From DYMC01 sp035406705 (lineage in GTDB: Bacteria > Verrucomicrobiota > Lentisphaeria > Victivallales > GWF2-50-93), in NCBI GenBank assembly GCA_964426675.1, contig CAYRRM010000042.1:1-17724 (forward strand): a stretch of 17,724 nt of DNA, read 5' to 3'. The notes under the pieces were generated by a model that did not search any database, was not told where the DNA came from, and worked only from the letters and a program-made list of their open reading frames with translations. Numbering within the stretch: the stretch's first letter is position 1; each line of letters starts with the position of its first letter. Below, piece by piece: positions 1-8,796 of this stretch. The translations under genes and the position numbers were made by a program.

Positions 1-120
1 CTGAGAAGAACAAGAAAAAACGAAGGCGAAGCCAGAGAATTTTTCAGAAAATATAGGGGATATGCAGAAAAACTTTTTGCCCAAAAACTCAAAAATCTTT
101 TTTCAGCAGACCCTATTTAG
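1..120 (+). CDS. C-terminal end of a gene entering from the left (partial, possibly frameshifted TPR protein)
   Basis: Frame 1 is open from the first base to a TAG at 118-120 and encodes 39 residues rich in Lys, Arg, Glu and Phe, ending in the residues LFSADPI. The charged, helical composition resembles the linker helices of tetratricopeptide (TPR) proteins. The frame that follows directly (codons from 111 on) reads PYLEDALKELKKM and runs without a stop into the TPR protein at 147-407. One extra base in the CCC at 111-113 would give SADPYLEDAL and join the two. I therefore suspect that this is the upstream part of the same gene, separated by a frameshift that is either real or a sequencing error. 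The coding sense is fairly convincing, the family assignment weaker. Confidence 0.5.
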   Translation: MRRTRKNEGEAREFFRKYRGYAEKLFAQKLKNLFSADPI

Positions 121-146
121 AAGATGCTCTCAAAGAACTTAAGAAA

Positions 147-407
147 ATGCCAGAGAGCACGGAAAGTGTTGAATTTTTCATCAGACTCTCGGCTATTTTA
201 AGGAAAAAAGGGGATTTGATAGAAGCAGAAAGAGTTTTAACTAAAGCTATTAGCCTTTTTTCAACAAATCCATATCTTTACCTTAATCGTGGGGGAATAA
301 GGCTTCTTCTTGGCAAAAAGGATGAAGCAAAAAGTGATTTTTTGACGGCTCTTAAATTGAAATCAGACTTAGAAGAAGCAAAAGCTAATCTAAAATTGAT
401 AGAATAA
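147..407 (+). CDS. Small TPR-repeat protein, possibly the C-terminal half of a frameshifted gene
   Basis: This 86-residue product has two recognisable tetratricopeptide-type helical hairpins. The first covers about residues 10-42 and includes RKKGDLIEAERVLTKAI. The second covers about 43-76 and includes YLNRGGIRLLLGKKDEAKSDF. TPR repeats mediate protein-protein contacts and carry no catalytic activity. The ATG at 147 has no good Shine-Dalgarno sequence, and the frame stays open upstream to beyond the TAG of the preceding frame with plausible TPR-like sequence. The annotated start is therefore doubtful: the piece is probably the end of a longer TPR protein interrupted near 111-120. It is convergent with the RND pump gene, only 47 bases away, with a hairpin and T-rich stretch right at the stop codon. 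Partner and role are unknown. Confidence 0.65.
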   Translation: MPESTESVEFFIRLSAILRKKGDLIEAERVLTKAISLFSTNPYLYLNRGGIRLLLGKKDEAKSDFLTALKLKSDLEEAKANLKLIE

Positions 408-432
408 GATATTCATATCTTTCTTTTTATTA
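407..432 (+). terminator. Weak hairpin-plus-T-run terminator after the TPR gene
   Basis: The stem AGATA (407-411) pairs with TATCT (416-420) around the 4-base loop TTCA. It is followed by TTCTTTTTATT. The stem is short and AT-rich, but it starts at the last base of the stop codon and sits in a convergent gap, as expected for an intrinsic terminator. Confidence 0.45.
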
Positions 433-454
433 ATAAGTTAAGAATTTAATTAAT

Positions 455-3400
455 CTATTTTATTTTTTCGAATATTTTATACTGAAATTCTTTTAAAGCG
501 CAGTAGAGAGTTGGGACAATCAGCATTGTCATTACCTCAATTATCATTCCACCAAAAGATGGTATTGCCATTGGAATCATGATATCAGAACCACGTCCTG
601 AAGACGTTAGAACAGGAAGGAGAGCAAGTACAGTAGTAGCAGTAGTCATCAGGCAAGGTCGTACTCTTCTTTCTCCGGAAGAAAGTACTTTACTTTTTAT
701 TTCATCTGGAGATGACGATAATTTTCCCGAAAAATTTTGTTCAAGATACGTTCCCATAACAACCCCATCGTCAGTAGCTATACCAAATAGAGCTAAAAAA
801 CCAACCCATATTGCCACACTCAAATTTACCTGGTGCATTTGAAAAATTTCCCTCAGATTTTTTCCAAAAACACTGAAATTCAAGAACCAATCTTGACCGT
901 AGAGCCATATCATTATGAACCCGCCTGACCAGGCGACGGCTATAGCAGAAAAAACTATAAGCGTAACTGGAATAGATTTGAACTGGAAATAAAGTATTAA
1001 GAAGATTACAAAAAGCGACAAAGGAAGGACTACCGAGAGTGTTTTTTGTGCTCTTATTTGATTTTCATAATTACCGGAGAAAGAATAAGTTACGCCAGAT
1101 GGAATATTAAGAACTCCTTCTGCAATTTTGTTTTTGAGGTAATCAGCAGCTTGTTCAACCACATCAACTTCTGCATAACCTGTTTTTTTATCGAAAAGTA
1201 CGTATCCGGTAAGGAATGTATCTTCACTTTTGATTACCTGCGGACCACGAACGTATTTGATATCAGCGAGTTGTGCTAATGGGATTTGTTGCCCCTCAGC
1301 TGTTTTCACGAAAATTTTTTCAAGAGAGTCTATTTGATCGCGAAGTTCCCTTAAGTAACGGACCCTAACCGAGTATCGTTCTCTTCCTTCGACAGTTGTT
1401 GTAATTTTTTTTCCGCCAACTGCAATTTCAATAACATCTTGAACATTCTGTATTTGAATTCCATATCTGGCAATTTTATCGCGGTCTATATCAATTTCAA
1501 TATATGGTTTTCCGACTATTCTATCGGCAATAACAGCGGACTCTTCAATGGATGGAACTTCTTTGAGTAATTTCTCAATTTTTAATGCGACATTTTCAAT
1601 GGTTTGAAGATCAGGTCCTTTTATTTTTATTCCCATAGGGGCTCTCATTCCAGTTTGAAGCATTACAATTCTTGCCGCGATGGGTTGCAATTTGGGAGCA
1701 GAAGTACTGCCTGGAATTTGCGCTGCTGCAACTATTTCATCCCAGATATCATCAGGAGAGTTTATCCCAGGCCAGACGTTTCTACCTGGATTGAGTTGTG
1801 GATCCAGAGGAAGACGCCATAAACGGAATGGCATTCCTTGTGAATCGGAAATGAGTTTTCCCTCTTTATCACGGAGAAATTTCCCTTTTACAATATAGGG
1901 CTTTCCATCTGGTGCATTTATAGGGGTTCCTTCTTCATTCCTGAAAAAATCATTCTGTGAAGGATCAAATTTAAAGAGTATGCGATGTCCATCTTTGTTA
2001 ACCACATACTCAGGTTTATAATTGATAATAGTTTCTATCATTGAGATTGGTGCGGGGTCAAGAGGGCTTTCAGCTCTACCTATTTTTCCAACAGCTGACT
2101 CTATTTCGGGGATTGCATTTAAAGCGATATCTTGTTTTCTAAGTATATCCATTGCCTCTCCAATTGAGGCATGCGGCATAGTTGTTGGCATGTAAAGAAA
2201 AGACCCTTCATTAAGAGGAGGCATAAATTCTTTTCCAAGCCCAGGTAAATTATGAGCAAGATAAACATATGGCCTGCTCATTTTAAAAAATGAAGGCAGC
2301 CAATTAAACAGTTTATCAAAACCGAGCCATACAGAAAAACCAAATATAGTTACAAAAATTGGCAAGGAAAGAAACAAAATTTTATGATTCAAACAAAATC
2401 TGAGTAAATATGGATAAGTTATTTGAAAAAGTATAAATATAAATAGAAGTAATGCTATGGGTAACGCTACAACTATGAAATTTTTGGTAAATCCCAATCC
2501 TGCTCCAAGAGGCATCCAGTGCTTTGTAAGAATAACAGCGACAAATATTGCCACTATTAAACTAAAAAGTTTTACGATCCTCATTTTCAGTTTTCCTGAT
2601 AGAACCTCTGAGCTTAATAAGTAAATTGATATGATAACTGCTGTTATACCTATTAGATAAAAGCGCAAGAAAATCAAAACCGCTCCTGCTATGCCGATTA
2701 AGAATAAAATAAAGCGTTTTTGTTTTTTTGACTCAACTTTTGTATTGAAAAAAACATCAGCTGCAGCTGGAACTATGGTAATTGCAACGATCACTGATGC
2801 CATCAACGCAAAAGTCTTTGTAAATGCAAGGGGCTTAAATAGTTTCCCTTCAGCTCCAATCATAGTAAAAACCGGCAAAAAACTAACTATTGTCGTCATA
2901 ACGGCTGTAAATACTGCACTCGCTACTTCACTGCTAGCGCGATAAACTGCATAAATTTTTTTTTCTTCAGGTGGAGCAAGCTCGAGATGTTTGAGAATAT
3001 TTTCACATATTATTATTCCCATATCAACGATTGTTCCAATTGCAATTGCTATACCTGAAAGGGAAACAATATTAGCGTCTACTTTGAAAATTTTCATTGC
3101 AATAAATGATATAAGAACGGCAAGTGGAAGCACCATTGAAATGAGTATAGAACTTCTTAGGTTAAATAGCATTGTGAGGATAATTATAATTGTTACGAGT
3201 ATTTCTTCAGTAATTGATGATTCAAGAGTTCCAAGAGTTTCATATATAAGCCCGGTTCTATCATAGAAAGGAATTATTTCAATTTTGCTGAGCTTTACCC
3301 ACTTGGGCCTATTTTCATATGGTATTTTCTGCAAATATTTTTTCCACTCAGTTTGATTGAGTTTAGAATCAAGGTAGGCGGAAAAACCGTGTGCCTTAGC

Positions 3401-4540
3401 AAATTCTTCAACTTTTTCTCTGGTAATTTTACTATAATCAATAATAACTTTTGAAGGCAAACCGGGGGTTATTTCCTTTATTTTTTCCTTTAGTTTCTTT
3501 ATTGCTTCTAAGGGATTTGCTCCATAACGAACTACAACAATCCCACCAACGGCTTCTGCCCCATTTTTATCAAGTGCGCCACGTCTAAGAGCCGGTCCAA
3601 AGGATACTTTAGCTATGTTTTTAACCAGAATTGGAGTATTGTCATTTACTTTAATAACTATTTTTTCGACGTCTTCTAATTTTTTTATAAAACCAAGCCC
3701 TCTTATAACGTATTCAACTTTGTTAACTTCGATAGTTCTAGCTCCTACATCAAGATTAGATTTTCTTATAGCATTAAAAACATCTTCAAGAGACACGCCA
3801 TAAGCACGCATAGCATCAGGATCAACATCAATCTGATATTCTTTTACAAAACCACCAATCGATGCAACCTCGCTTATACCATCCACTGAAAGCAAATAAT
3901 ATTTCACGTACCAGTCTTGTATCGTTCTGAGTTCCTGAAGGTCCCAACCCCCCGTTGTATTTCCTTTTTCATCACGTCCCTCAATGGTGTATTGATATAT
4001 TTGACCGAGAGCAGTAGCATCAGGACCAAGCATTGGTTGAACACCTTCCGGTAACAAATTAGATGATATACTGTTTAACTTCTCAAGTATCCGCGAACGT
4101 GCCCAGTAAAAATCTACATTTTCTTTAAAAATTATATATATAGATGAAAAACCGAAGAAGGAATAACTTCTAACCGTCTTCACTCCCGGGACGCCAAGCA
4201 ATGACACTGTAAGTGGATACGATATTTGATCCTCTATATCCTGAGGAGACCGCCCCATCCATTCTGTAAAGACAATCTGTTGATTTTCTCCTATATCAGG
4301 AATTGCATCGACTGATACGGGATTTCGAGGTATCATATTTGTCTCCCAGTCAAACGGGGCAACCATTATTCCCCATATAACAATTGCAAAGACAATAAGA
4401 GCCGTTACCAGTTTATTTGAAAGGCAAAACCATACGATTTTGTCAAGAATACTTTTAGGTTCTGGGATTGGGGAATGAGGACTATTTATTTTTTGAGAGA
4501 TATCAGAGATGTCTGTTTTATTTTTCAACTTTTTCACCAC
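455..4540 (-). CDS. cusA: CusA/HME-type heavy-metal efflux RND transporter, extended form
   Basis: This is the inner-membrane, proton-driven pump of a tripartite Cu(I)/Ag(I)-type (heavy-metal efflux, HME) RND system. At 1361 residues it is about 300 longer than E. coli CusA. Visible are the first membrane helix (about 43-60), the porter domain with MLGPDATALGQIYQYTIEG (about 170-188), the helix-4 segment GIAIAIGTIVDMG with Asp506 at the position of the proton-relay Asp of HME pumps, and a second porter half with MLQTGMRAPMGIKIKGPD (960-977). The last helices carry GIATDDGVVMGTYLEQ (about 1253-1268). The extra length lies in an insertion before the helix-2 region (about 385-425), added hydrophobic segments at about 608-705, and a Lys/Asp/Gly-rich insertion at about 845-905. 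I recall similar insertions in long CusA homologues of other phyla. The start is GTG (two in a row at 4540/4537), overlapping the adaptor gene by 23 bases, which suggests translational coupling. Metal specificity is inferred from family and neighbours. Confidence 0.93.
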   Translation of the reverse strand: MVKKLKNKTDISDISQKINSPHSPIPEPKSILDKIVWFCLSNKLVTALIVFAIVIWGIMVAPFDWETNMIPRNPVSVDAIPDIGENQQIVFTEWMGRSPQDIEDQISYPLTVSLLGVPGVKTVRSYSFFGFSSIYIIFKENVDFYWARSRILEKLNSISSNLLPEGVQPMLGPDATALGQIYQYTIEGRDEKGNTTGGWDLQELRTIQDWYVKYYLLSVDGISEVASIGGFVKEYQIDVDPDAMRAYGVSLEDVFNAIRKSNLDVGARTIEVNKVEYVIRGLGFIKKLEDVEKIVIKVNDNTPILVKNIAKVSFGPALRRGALDKNGAEAVGGIVVVRYGANPLEAIKKLKEKIKEITPGLPSKVIIDYSKITREKVEEFAKAHGFSAYLDSKLNQTEWKKYLQKIPYENRPKWVKLSKIEIIPFYDRTGLIYETLGTLESSITEEILVTIIIILTMLFNLRSSILISMVLPLAVLISFIAMKIFKVDANIVSLSGIAIAIGTIVDMGIIICENILKHLELAPPEEKKIYAVYRASSEVASAVFTAVMTTIVSFLPVFTMIGAEGKLFKPLAFTKTFALMASVIVAITIVPAAADVFFNTKVESKKQKRFILFLIGIAGAVLIFLRFYLIGITAVIISIYLLSSEVLSGKLKMRIVKLFSLIVAIFVAVILTKHWMPLGAGLGFTKNFIVVALPIALLLFIFILFQITYPYLLRFCLNHKILFLSLPIFVTIFGFSVWLGFDKLFNWLPSFFKMSRPYVYLAHNLPGLGKEFMPPLNEGSFLYMPTTMPHASIGEAMDILRKQDIALNAIPEIESAVGKIGRAESPLDPAPISMIETIINYKPEYVVNKDGHRILFKFDPSQNDFFRNEEGTPINAPDGKPYIVKGKFLRDKEGKLISDSQGMPFRLWRLPLDPQLNPGRNVWPGINSPDDIWDEIVAAAQIPGSTSAPKLQPIAARIVMLQTGMRAPMGIKIKGPDLQTIENVALKIEKLLKEVPSIEESAVIADRIVGKPYIEIDIDRDKIARYGIQIQNVQDVIEIAVGGKKITTTVEGRERYSVRVRYLRELRDQIDSLEKIFVKTAEGQQIPLAQLADIKYVRGPQVIKSEDTFLTGYVLFDKKTGYAEVDVVEQAADYLKNKIAEGVLNIPSGVTYSFSGNYENQIRAQKTLSVVLPLSLFVIFLILYFQFKSIPVTLIVFSAIAVAWSGGFIMIWLYGQDWFLNFSVFGKNLREIFQMHQVNLSVAIWVGFLALFGIATDDGVVMGTYLEQNFSGKLSSSPDEIKSKVLSSGERRVRPCLMTTATTVLALLPVLTSSGRGSDIMIPMAIPSFGGMIIEVMTMLIVPTLYCALKEFQYKIFEKIK

Positions 4541-6452
4541 ACTTCAACATTGCTTTTCCGAAATAGGGGTTTGCGAGTTCATCTGTATTTTGAAACCAAT
4601 CCGCCCCCTTATTGTCAAACGCCATAGGGCAGTGAAACTTAAAAATTTTACCGGAATAGCCAAAGTTATAAAACATATTATTTATAATTCCGGAAAGATT
4701 TGAAAATGCCAAACGAAAGTCATTTATATTCCCGGATTTCTTCATTTGTTCTACAACACCTTCAAGTTCGGCTTTATTTTTTTTCCATTTTGATGTTATA
4801 TCAGAATCTAATTCATTCTCTTCTATGTGGTTGAGCATTTCTCCTATTGAAATAGCATTTTTGAGAGCTCCTTCATAGTTATCATCAGCAAGATTCAACT
4901 GTATTGCAAAATATGGTTTATAAATCATATCAAGTTGTTTAACGAAAATTTCCGGTATTTTTTTAGTATCCGATTGGGGAAATAAATCTGTACCTTTTTC
5001 TTTACCCTCTGTTTTTTCTCCTGGCAACATCATACTCGGTTTTGCGAGGATCTGGAGAGCACTATCTATCTTGAAATTGCCATTTACAACGACGATTTCT
5101 CCTTCTTTTAAACCACTCTCAACAAGATAGTAATTTTCAGCCTTTGGTCCCAACACAATTTCACGTCCCACATAAGTGCCCGGCTTAGATTGCACATATA
5201 CTATTGCCCTTTTCCCGGTTATGAGAGGAGCTGAAGCGGGAATAACAAGAGGAGCTAATCTCTCAGTTGTATCTGTTTGAACATATCCGAGAGATTCTGC
5301 TTTAACAAGGTCCATCCCACATACATCGCATTTTCCCGGGTTATCTTTAATAATTTCTGGATGCATTGGACTTATCCATTTTCCAGCAAGAGAGCTATCT
5401 ATAACTTTCCCTCCTTTCGCAATTTCAGCCTTTACAATAGCCCGAACAAGCATTTCTGGTTTTAATTTAAGTTCCGAATTGTCAGCATTAACCCGAATCT
5501 TCACTGTTCTTGTATTTTTATCAACGAATGGACTTATGAATGATATTCGCCCATAGAAAATTTTTCCAGGATAGGCTTCAGTTGTAAACTCTACTTTTTG
5601 TCCGTATTTTAACCATTCAAGGTCAGATTCATAAGCATCAAGTTTTAACCATATTTTTGATAAATCAGCAATCGTAAAGAGCTTATCTCCTGTTTTAAAG
5701 TATTCTCCTTCTAAGGCATTTTTATGTATTACTATACCCGAAATGGGCGAATACAACGTTAAATGATCCAAAATTTCACCTTTTTTAATTATGCTATTAA
5801 TATTTTCTTCTGTAAGCCCCCATAGTTCAAGTTTCTTTTTTACTGCCTTAAGCAAGTCTTCACCAGAAGCGTACCCAAATGATTCTTTTATCTCTTTTTG
5901 CTGGGAAATACTTTTCACCGCAAGAAGTAATTCCCGCTGAGCAAGTAGAAGATCTGGACTATAATATTCCGCCATCTTATCGCCAGTTCGAACAGATATC
6001 CCGGTAAAGTTCACGTAAAGTTTATCTATCCTCCCCGGCATTCGGGCCGTAATGTAAGCAATGCGAGTTTCATCATAATCAATTTTCCCTACCATTCGGA
6101 TCTGTTTTTCTACAAATTTTCTCTCAACAGGTGCTACCTCAATTTCTGCAAGTTTTTGTTCTTTAGAAGAAAGAATTTCTACAGCGTCATAATCACTGCG
6201 TAGAGGCTCGTTTGTTACCGGTATAAGATCCATAAAACATATAGGGCATTTCCCGGGTTTTGACTGTCGTATCTGAGGATGCATTGAACAAGTCCACAAT
6301 GTGATATTAGACTCTGTTTTTTCCTTCAAGGAAGATTTTAACCCATTTTCACTATGACTTTTTTTAGGTAAAAGAATTCCGACAAAAATTCCAAAAATAA
6401 AAATAATAAATAAATATATCCAATTCCTCAATGAAAAGTTCCTCACATTCAC
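4518..6452 (-). CDS. cusB: CusB-type periplasmic adaptor with two heavy-metal-binding domains and a DUF3347-like tail
   Basis: This is the membrane-fusion adaptor linking the RND pump to an outer-membrane channel; in CusB-type systems it also hands metal to the pump. Residues about 10-28 form one membrane anchor. A first heavy-metal-binding domain follows (53-78: W-T-C-S-M-H-P, then C69 and C72). Next come the barrel-sandwich/hairpin region (about 110-260) and the beta-barrel (to about 345). A second, embedded metal-binding domain (359-384) keeps M363, H364, C375 and C378 but has Ser instead of the first Cys. Residues about 500-597 resemble DUF3347, and the tail carries HCPMAFDNKGADWF with Cys608, Met610 and His607 as possible ligands. 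The start is GTG at 6452: the strand reads GGAGAGGTG followed 5 bases later by this GTG, while the nearby ATG is out of frame. The pump gene overlaps its end. Confidence 0.92.
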   Translation of the reverse strand: MNVRNFSLRNWIYLFIIFIFGIFVGILLPKKSHSENGLKSSLKEKTESNITLWTCSMHPQIRQSKPGKCPICFMDLIPVTNEPLRSDYDAVEILSSKEQKLAEIEVAPVERKFVEKQIRMVGKIDYDETRIAYITARMPGRIDKLYVNFTGISVRTGDKMAEYYSPDLLLAQRELLLAVKSISQQKEIKESFGYASGEDLLKAVKKKLELWGLTEENINSIIKKGEILDHLTLYSPISGIVIHKNALEGEYFKTGDKLFTIADLSKIWLKLDAYESDLEWLKYGQKVEFTTEAYPGKIFYGRISFISPFVDKNTRTVKIRVNADNSELKLKPEMLVRAIVKAEIAKGGKVIDSSLAGKWISPMHPEIIKDNPGKCDVCGMDLVKAESLGYVQTDTTERLAPLVIPASAPLITGKRAIVYVQSKPGTYVGREIVLGPKAENYYLVESGLKEGEIVVVNGNFKIDSALQILAKPSMMLPGEKTEGKEKGTDLFPQSDTKKIPEIFVKQLDMIYKPYFAIQLNLADDNYEGALKNAISIGEMLNHIEENELDSDITSKWKKNKAELEGVVEQMKKSGNINDFRLAFSNLSGIINNMFYNFGYSGKIFKFHCPMAFDNKGADWFQNTDELANPYFGKAMLKCGEKVEK

Positions 6453-6702
6453 ACATTCACCTCTCCAAAGCTCCTAAAAACCTCTTTAGATTCAAAAAAT
6501 CATTAAATGAATTTATTTAAAATTTTTACTTATGATGTATGACATAGCAAAAAGAAAACTACATTTAGCATATAACCAATTGAAATTTTTCTAACTGGCA
6601 AAAACAAATATTTAACTCTACTGAACAAGTCAGAATTCTCTTTAAAATGTTCTTTCAATTATTTCAGCCAGTATCAAGTATCTTTGTAAAGCAACAAGCA
6701 AC
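6453..6702. other. Non-coding gap between the adaptor and YHS genes
   Basis: These 250 AT-rich bases contain no reading frame I would defend and no obvious tRNA or repeat. The ribosome-binding site of the adaptor gene (GGAGAGGTG on the minus strand) lies at the low end. I could not find a convincing -35/-10 pair or a recognisable CueR- or CopY-type operator. Confidence 0.5.
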
Positions 6703-7038
6703 TCAGTGTTGATGAGCGCTTTTATCCTGTTCTTTATTATTTTCTGTCTCTTCCTTTGTCTGAATTTTTTCTAACTGCACGCCTTCATTTTTGAGCTTTT
6801 CAAGATACTTTGCCTGGTCTTTTTTAAATGTTGAAACACATCCCGGACAACAGAAATATACTCTACCCTCATCAGTGTCAACATAATAATTCTTATTTAT
6901 CTTCCCTCCCATTACAGGGCAAATAGTTTGGCATTTTTCTTTTTGGGCATTTTCAATATGACATCCCTTCACATCATCTGCAATAACTATTGCACTCAAA
7001 GATGAAATAGTCATCACTGTTAAAATTAGTTTTTTCAT
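6703..7038 (-). CDS. Secreted YHS-domain protein, probable periplasmic copper-binding accessory
   Basis: A signal peptide is visible at residues 1-20 (MKKLILTVMTISSLSAIVIA). It is followed by a YHS-type domain at about 37-86 containing CPVMGGKINKNYYV and the vicinal-cysteine motif YFCCPGC. YHS domains of this kind bind copper or other soft metals. The charged C-terminal tail ends in His-Gln-His, which could add a metal site. A good ribosome site (GGAG, 6 bases before ATG at 7038) supports the start. The gene lies 250 bases upstream of the adaptor gene on the same strand, so it may share its metal regulation, although the gap is large enough for a separate promoter. A periplasmic chaperone or sponge for the exported metal is the simplest reading. 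The domain call is firm, the role inferred. Confidence 0.8.
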   Translation of the reverse strand: MKKLILTVMTISSLSAIVIADDVKGCHIENAQKEKCQTICPVMGGKINKNYYVDTDEGRVYFCCPGCVSTFKKDQAKYLEKLKNEGVQLEKIQTKEETENNKEQDKSAHQH

Positions 7039-7440
7039 TTTTTTCTCCTTTTTTAATTTCTATTAATACTTATCAATTTAATAAACATAATATAATTTAA
7101 TTATAAAAAAAACAAATAAAAGATTATATTTTTTTGAGCACTTTTAACAGTTAGTCGGCAAAAATAAATTAAGTCGTTGTATCTAAAAGCAAAATTTTCT
7201 ACATATTCCTACAATTAAATTTAAAAATACGCTCCCTCTAAGAGCAAATAAAATTATTTTATGGACTTTCTTGGAATTTCGCAAGCAATCTTTTGACATT
7301 TGATTATGGTATAGTGATTTTATGGCATATTTCTCTCCTGAAATATCACAATATTGGTTCTTTTTTTGAAAGTAAGAGCTTTTATGCTATAATTCAGCTC
7401 TCTCAAAATTTTAGATAAAAAAGTGCAAAGGGATTGGACT
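7039..7440. other. Divergent intergenic region between the YHS gene and lysA
   Basis: About 400 AT-rich bases separate two divergent units. On the plus strand it holds a clear promoter for lysA (7366-7393). Further up, at 7293, there is a perfect TTGACA, but the nearest good -10 (TATAGT at 7310, preceded by TGG) is only 11 bases away, so the two do not form a normal promoter together; the TGGTATAGT alone could act as an extended -10. On the minus strand a TATAAT lies at 7128-7123, about 85 bases before the YHS start, without a good -35. No lysine riboswitch or T-box features were seen. Confidence 0.5.
7366..7393 (+). promoter_or_regulatory. Sigma-70-type extended -10 promoter of lysA
   Basis: A -35 box TTGAAA (7366-7371) and a perfect -10 TATAAT (7388-7393) are separated by 16 bases. 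The -10 is preceded by TGC, an extended -10 element. Transcription should start near 7400, about 40 bases before the preferred ATG of lysA. Confidence 0.7.
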
Positions 7441-8709
7441 ATGAAAATAAAAAATGGGAGAATTTATATTGGAGATGTACCGATTGTAAAATTAGTAGAA
7501 CAATATGGTACTCCGATATATGTGTATGATGAGAAAAAAATCAGGCAAAATTATCGAAAGGCATATAAAGCATTTTCGAAATACTACCCTGATTTCAGGT
7601 TTTTTTATGCAATAAAAGCTTGCAATAACCCGGCAATCGCGTCTATAATGAAATCGGAAGGCGCAGGCATAGACGCCGCAAGTGTAAATGAAATATTACT
7701 TGCTAAATATATCGGACTCGGTGGCGAAGATGTAATGTTCAGTGGGAATTTTTTGTCTGATGACGATATAAAACAAGGCCTTAAGAGTGGGGTTATATTT
7801 AATCTTGACGATATATCAATACTGCCACGAGTATTGAAGTATGGAAAACCCAAAATACTTTCTTTTCGAGTAAATCCTGGTTATGGAAGAAGTAATGTGG
7901 GAGATTTTGTAACAAATGCAGGACCAAATGCAAAATTTGGAATTCATCCTGAGCAAGTTATTGATGCATATGCGCAGGCAAAAGCAGCGGGGATAAAGCG
8001 TTTCGGAGCTCACATGATGCCAGGTTCATGTATAACTGACGCAGATTATTTTCCCTTTATTACTGGTCTTTTAATGGATATTATTGGAAAAGTCTATAAA
8101 ACTCTTAACATAAATTTTGAATTCATAGACCTTGGCGGTGGACTCGGAATTCCATATAGAGAAAATGAAGAAGAACTTGACCTTGAAAAGGCCGCCAAAA
8201 AAACAGCAGAAATATTCTCTGCAAAATTAAGAGAATATGAAATGAAACCCCCCCGTTTGATGATGGAACCAGCAAGATATTTCGTAGGAAATGCTGGATA
8301 CATTGTAGGAAAAGTACACTCTATCAAAAACTCATACAAAAAAATCATCGGCACAGATGTGGGAATGAACACTATTGCAAGACCAGTACTCTACGGGGCT
8401 TTCCATAGTATTATCTTCGATGGAAAAAAATCAAAGAAAACTGAAAAAGCCGGACTTTGCGGCCAACTCTGTGAAAATACCGATTATTGGATAAAAGAGA
8501 GAGAGTTCCCAATTGATGTTAAAGAAGGAGATATTTTTGTAGTGGAAAATGCTGGAGCATATGGCTTTGTAATGAGTTATCAATATAATGGAAGGCTCCG
8601 CCCGGCAGAAGTTTTAGTAAACGGAAATGAAAGTTTTATCATAAGAGAAAAAGAAAACTTTAAAGATTTAATCGCAAATACAAAGATACCAAAACATTTG
8701 AAAAAGTAA
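7441..8709 (+). CDS. lysA: Diaminopimelate decarboxylase-like PLP enzyme
   Basis: The likely reaction is decarboxylation of meso-2,6-diaminopimelate to lysine, the last step of bacterial lysine synthesis. The protein is a fold-III PLP enzyme of 422 residues, a normal length. The PLP lysine is K59 in FFYAIKA. The phosphate-binding glycines are in DLGGGLGIPY (230-239). EPARYF (276-281), LCENTDYW (343-350; the C-E pair at the active site) and AGAYGF (371-376, with Y374) follow in the expected order. One oddity is HMMPGSC (191-197) where many family members have HIGSQ. I prefer the ATG at 7441 over the in-frame GTG at 7423, because AAGGG lies 8 bases before it and homologues begin at this point. 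A relative acting on carboxynorspermidine or ornithine/arginine is less likely, since the C-E and C-terminal motifs match LysA. Confidence 0.9.
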   Translation: MKIKNGRIYIGDVPIVKLVEQYGTPIYVYDEKKIRQNYRKAYKAFSKYYPDFRFFYAIKACNNPAIASIMKSEGAGIDAASVNEILLAKYIGLGGEDVMFSGNFLSDDDIKQGLKSGVIFNLDDISILPRVLKYGKPKILSFRVNPGYGRSNVGDFVTNAGPNAKFGIHPEQVIDAYAQAKAAGIKRFGAHMMPGSCITDADYFPFITGLLMDIIGKVYKTLNINFEFIDLGGGLGIPYRENEEELDLEKAAKKTAEIFSAKLREYEMKPPRLMMEPARYFVGNAGYIVGKVHSIKNSYKKIIGTDVGMNTIARPVLYGAFHSIIFDGKKSKKTEKAGLCGQLCENTDYWIKEREFPIDVKEGDIFVVENAGAYGFVMSYQYNGRLRPAEVLVNGNESFIIREKENFKDLIANTKIPKHLKK

Positions 8710-8796
8710 TTTTTTTTCTCTTTTTTCTTGATTCAGGAAAAAAATCGTATAAATTAATATATTTTAATAATTTCAGATAATTTCAGGATAAATTTC

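Noticed and set aside
455..4540. Several plus-strand open frames of 60-90 codons inside the RND pump gene (for example at 579-842, 2691-2945 and 2991-3266)
   Set aside because: They are antisense shadows of a conserved gene, lack ribosome sites and have no recognisable domains.
7293..7315. Promoter from the perfect TTGACA at 7293 with TATAGT at 7310
   Set aside because: The spacer is only 11 bases; sigma-70 promoters need about 16-18.
7423..7440. GTG at 7423 as the lysA start
   Set aside because: No ribosome-binding site precedes it, whereas the ATG at 7441 has AAGGG 8 bases upstream and matches the family N-terminus.
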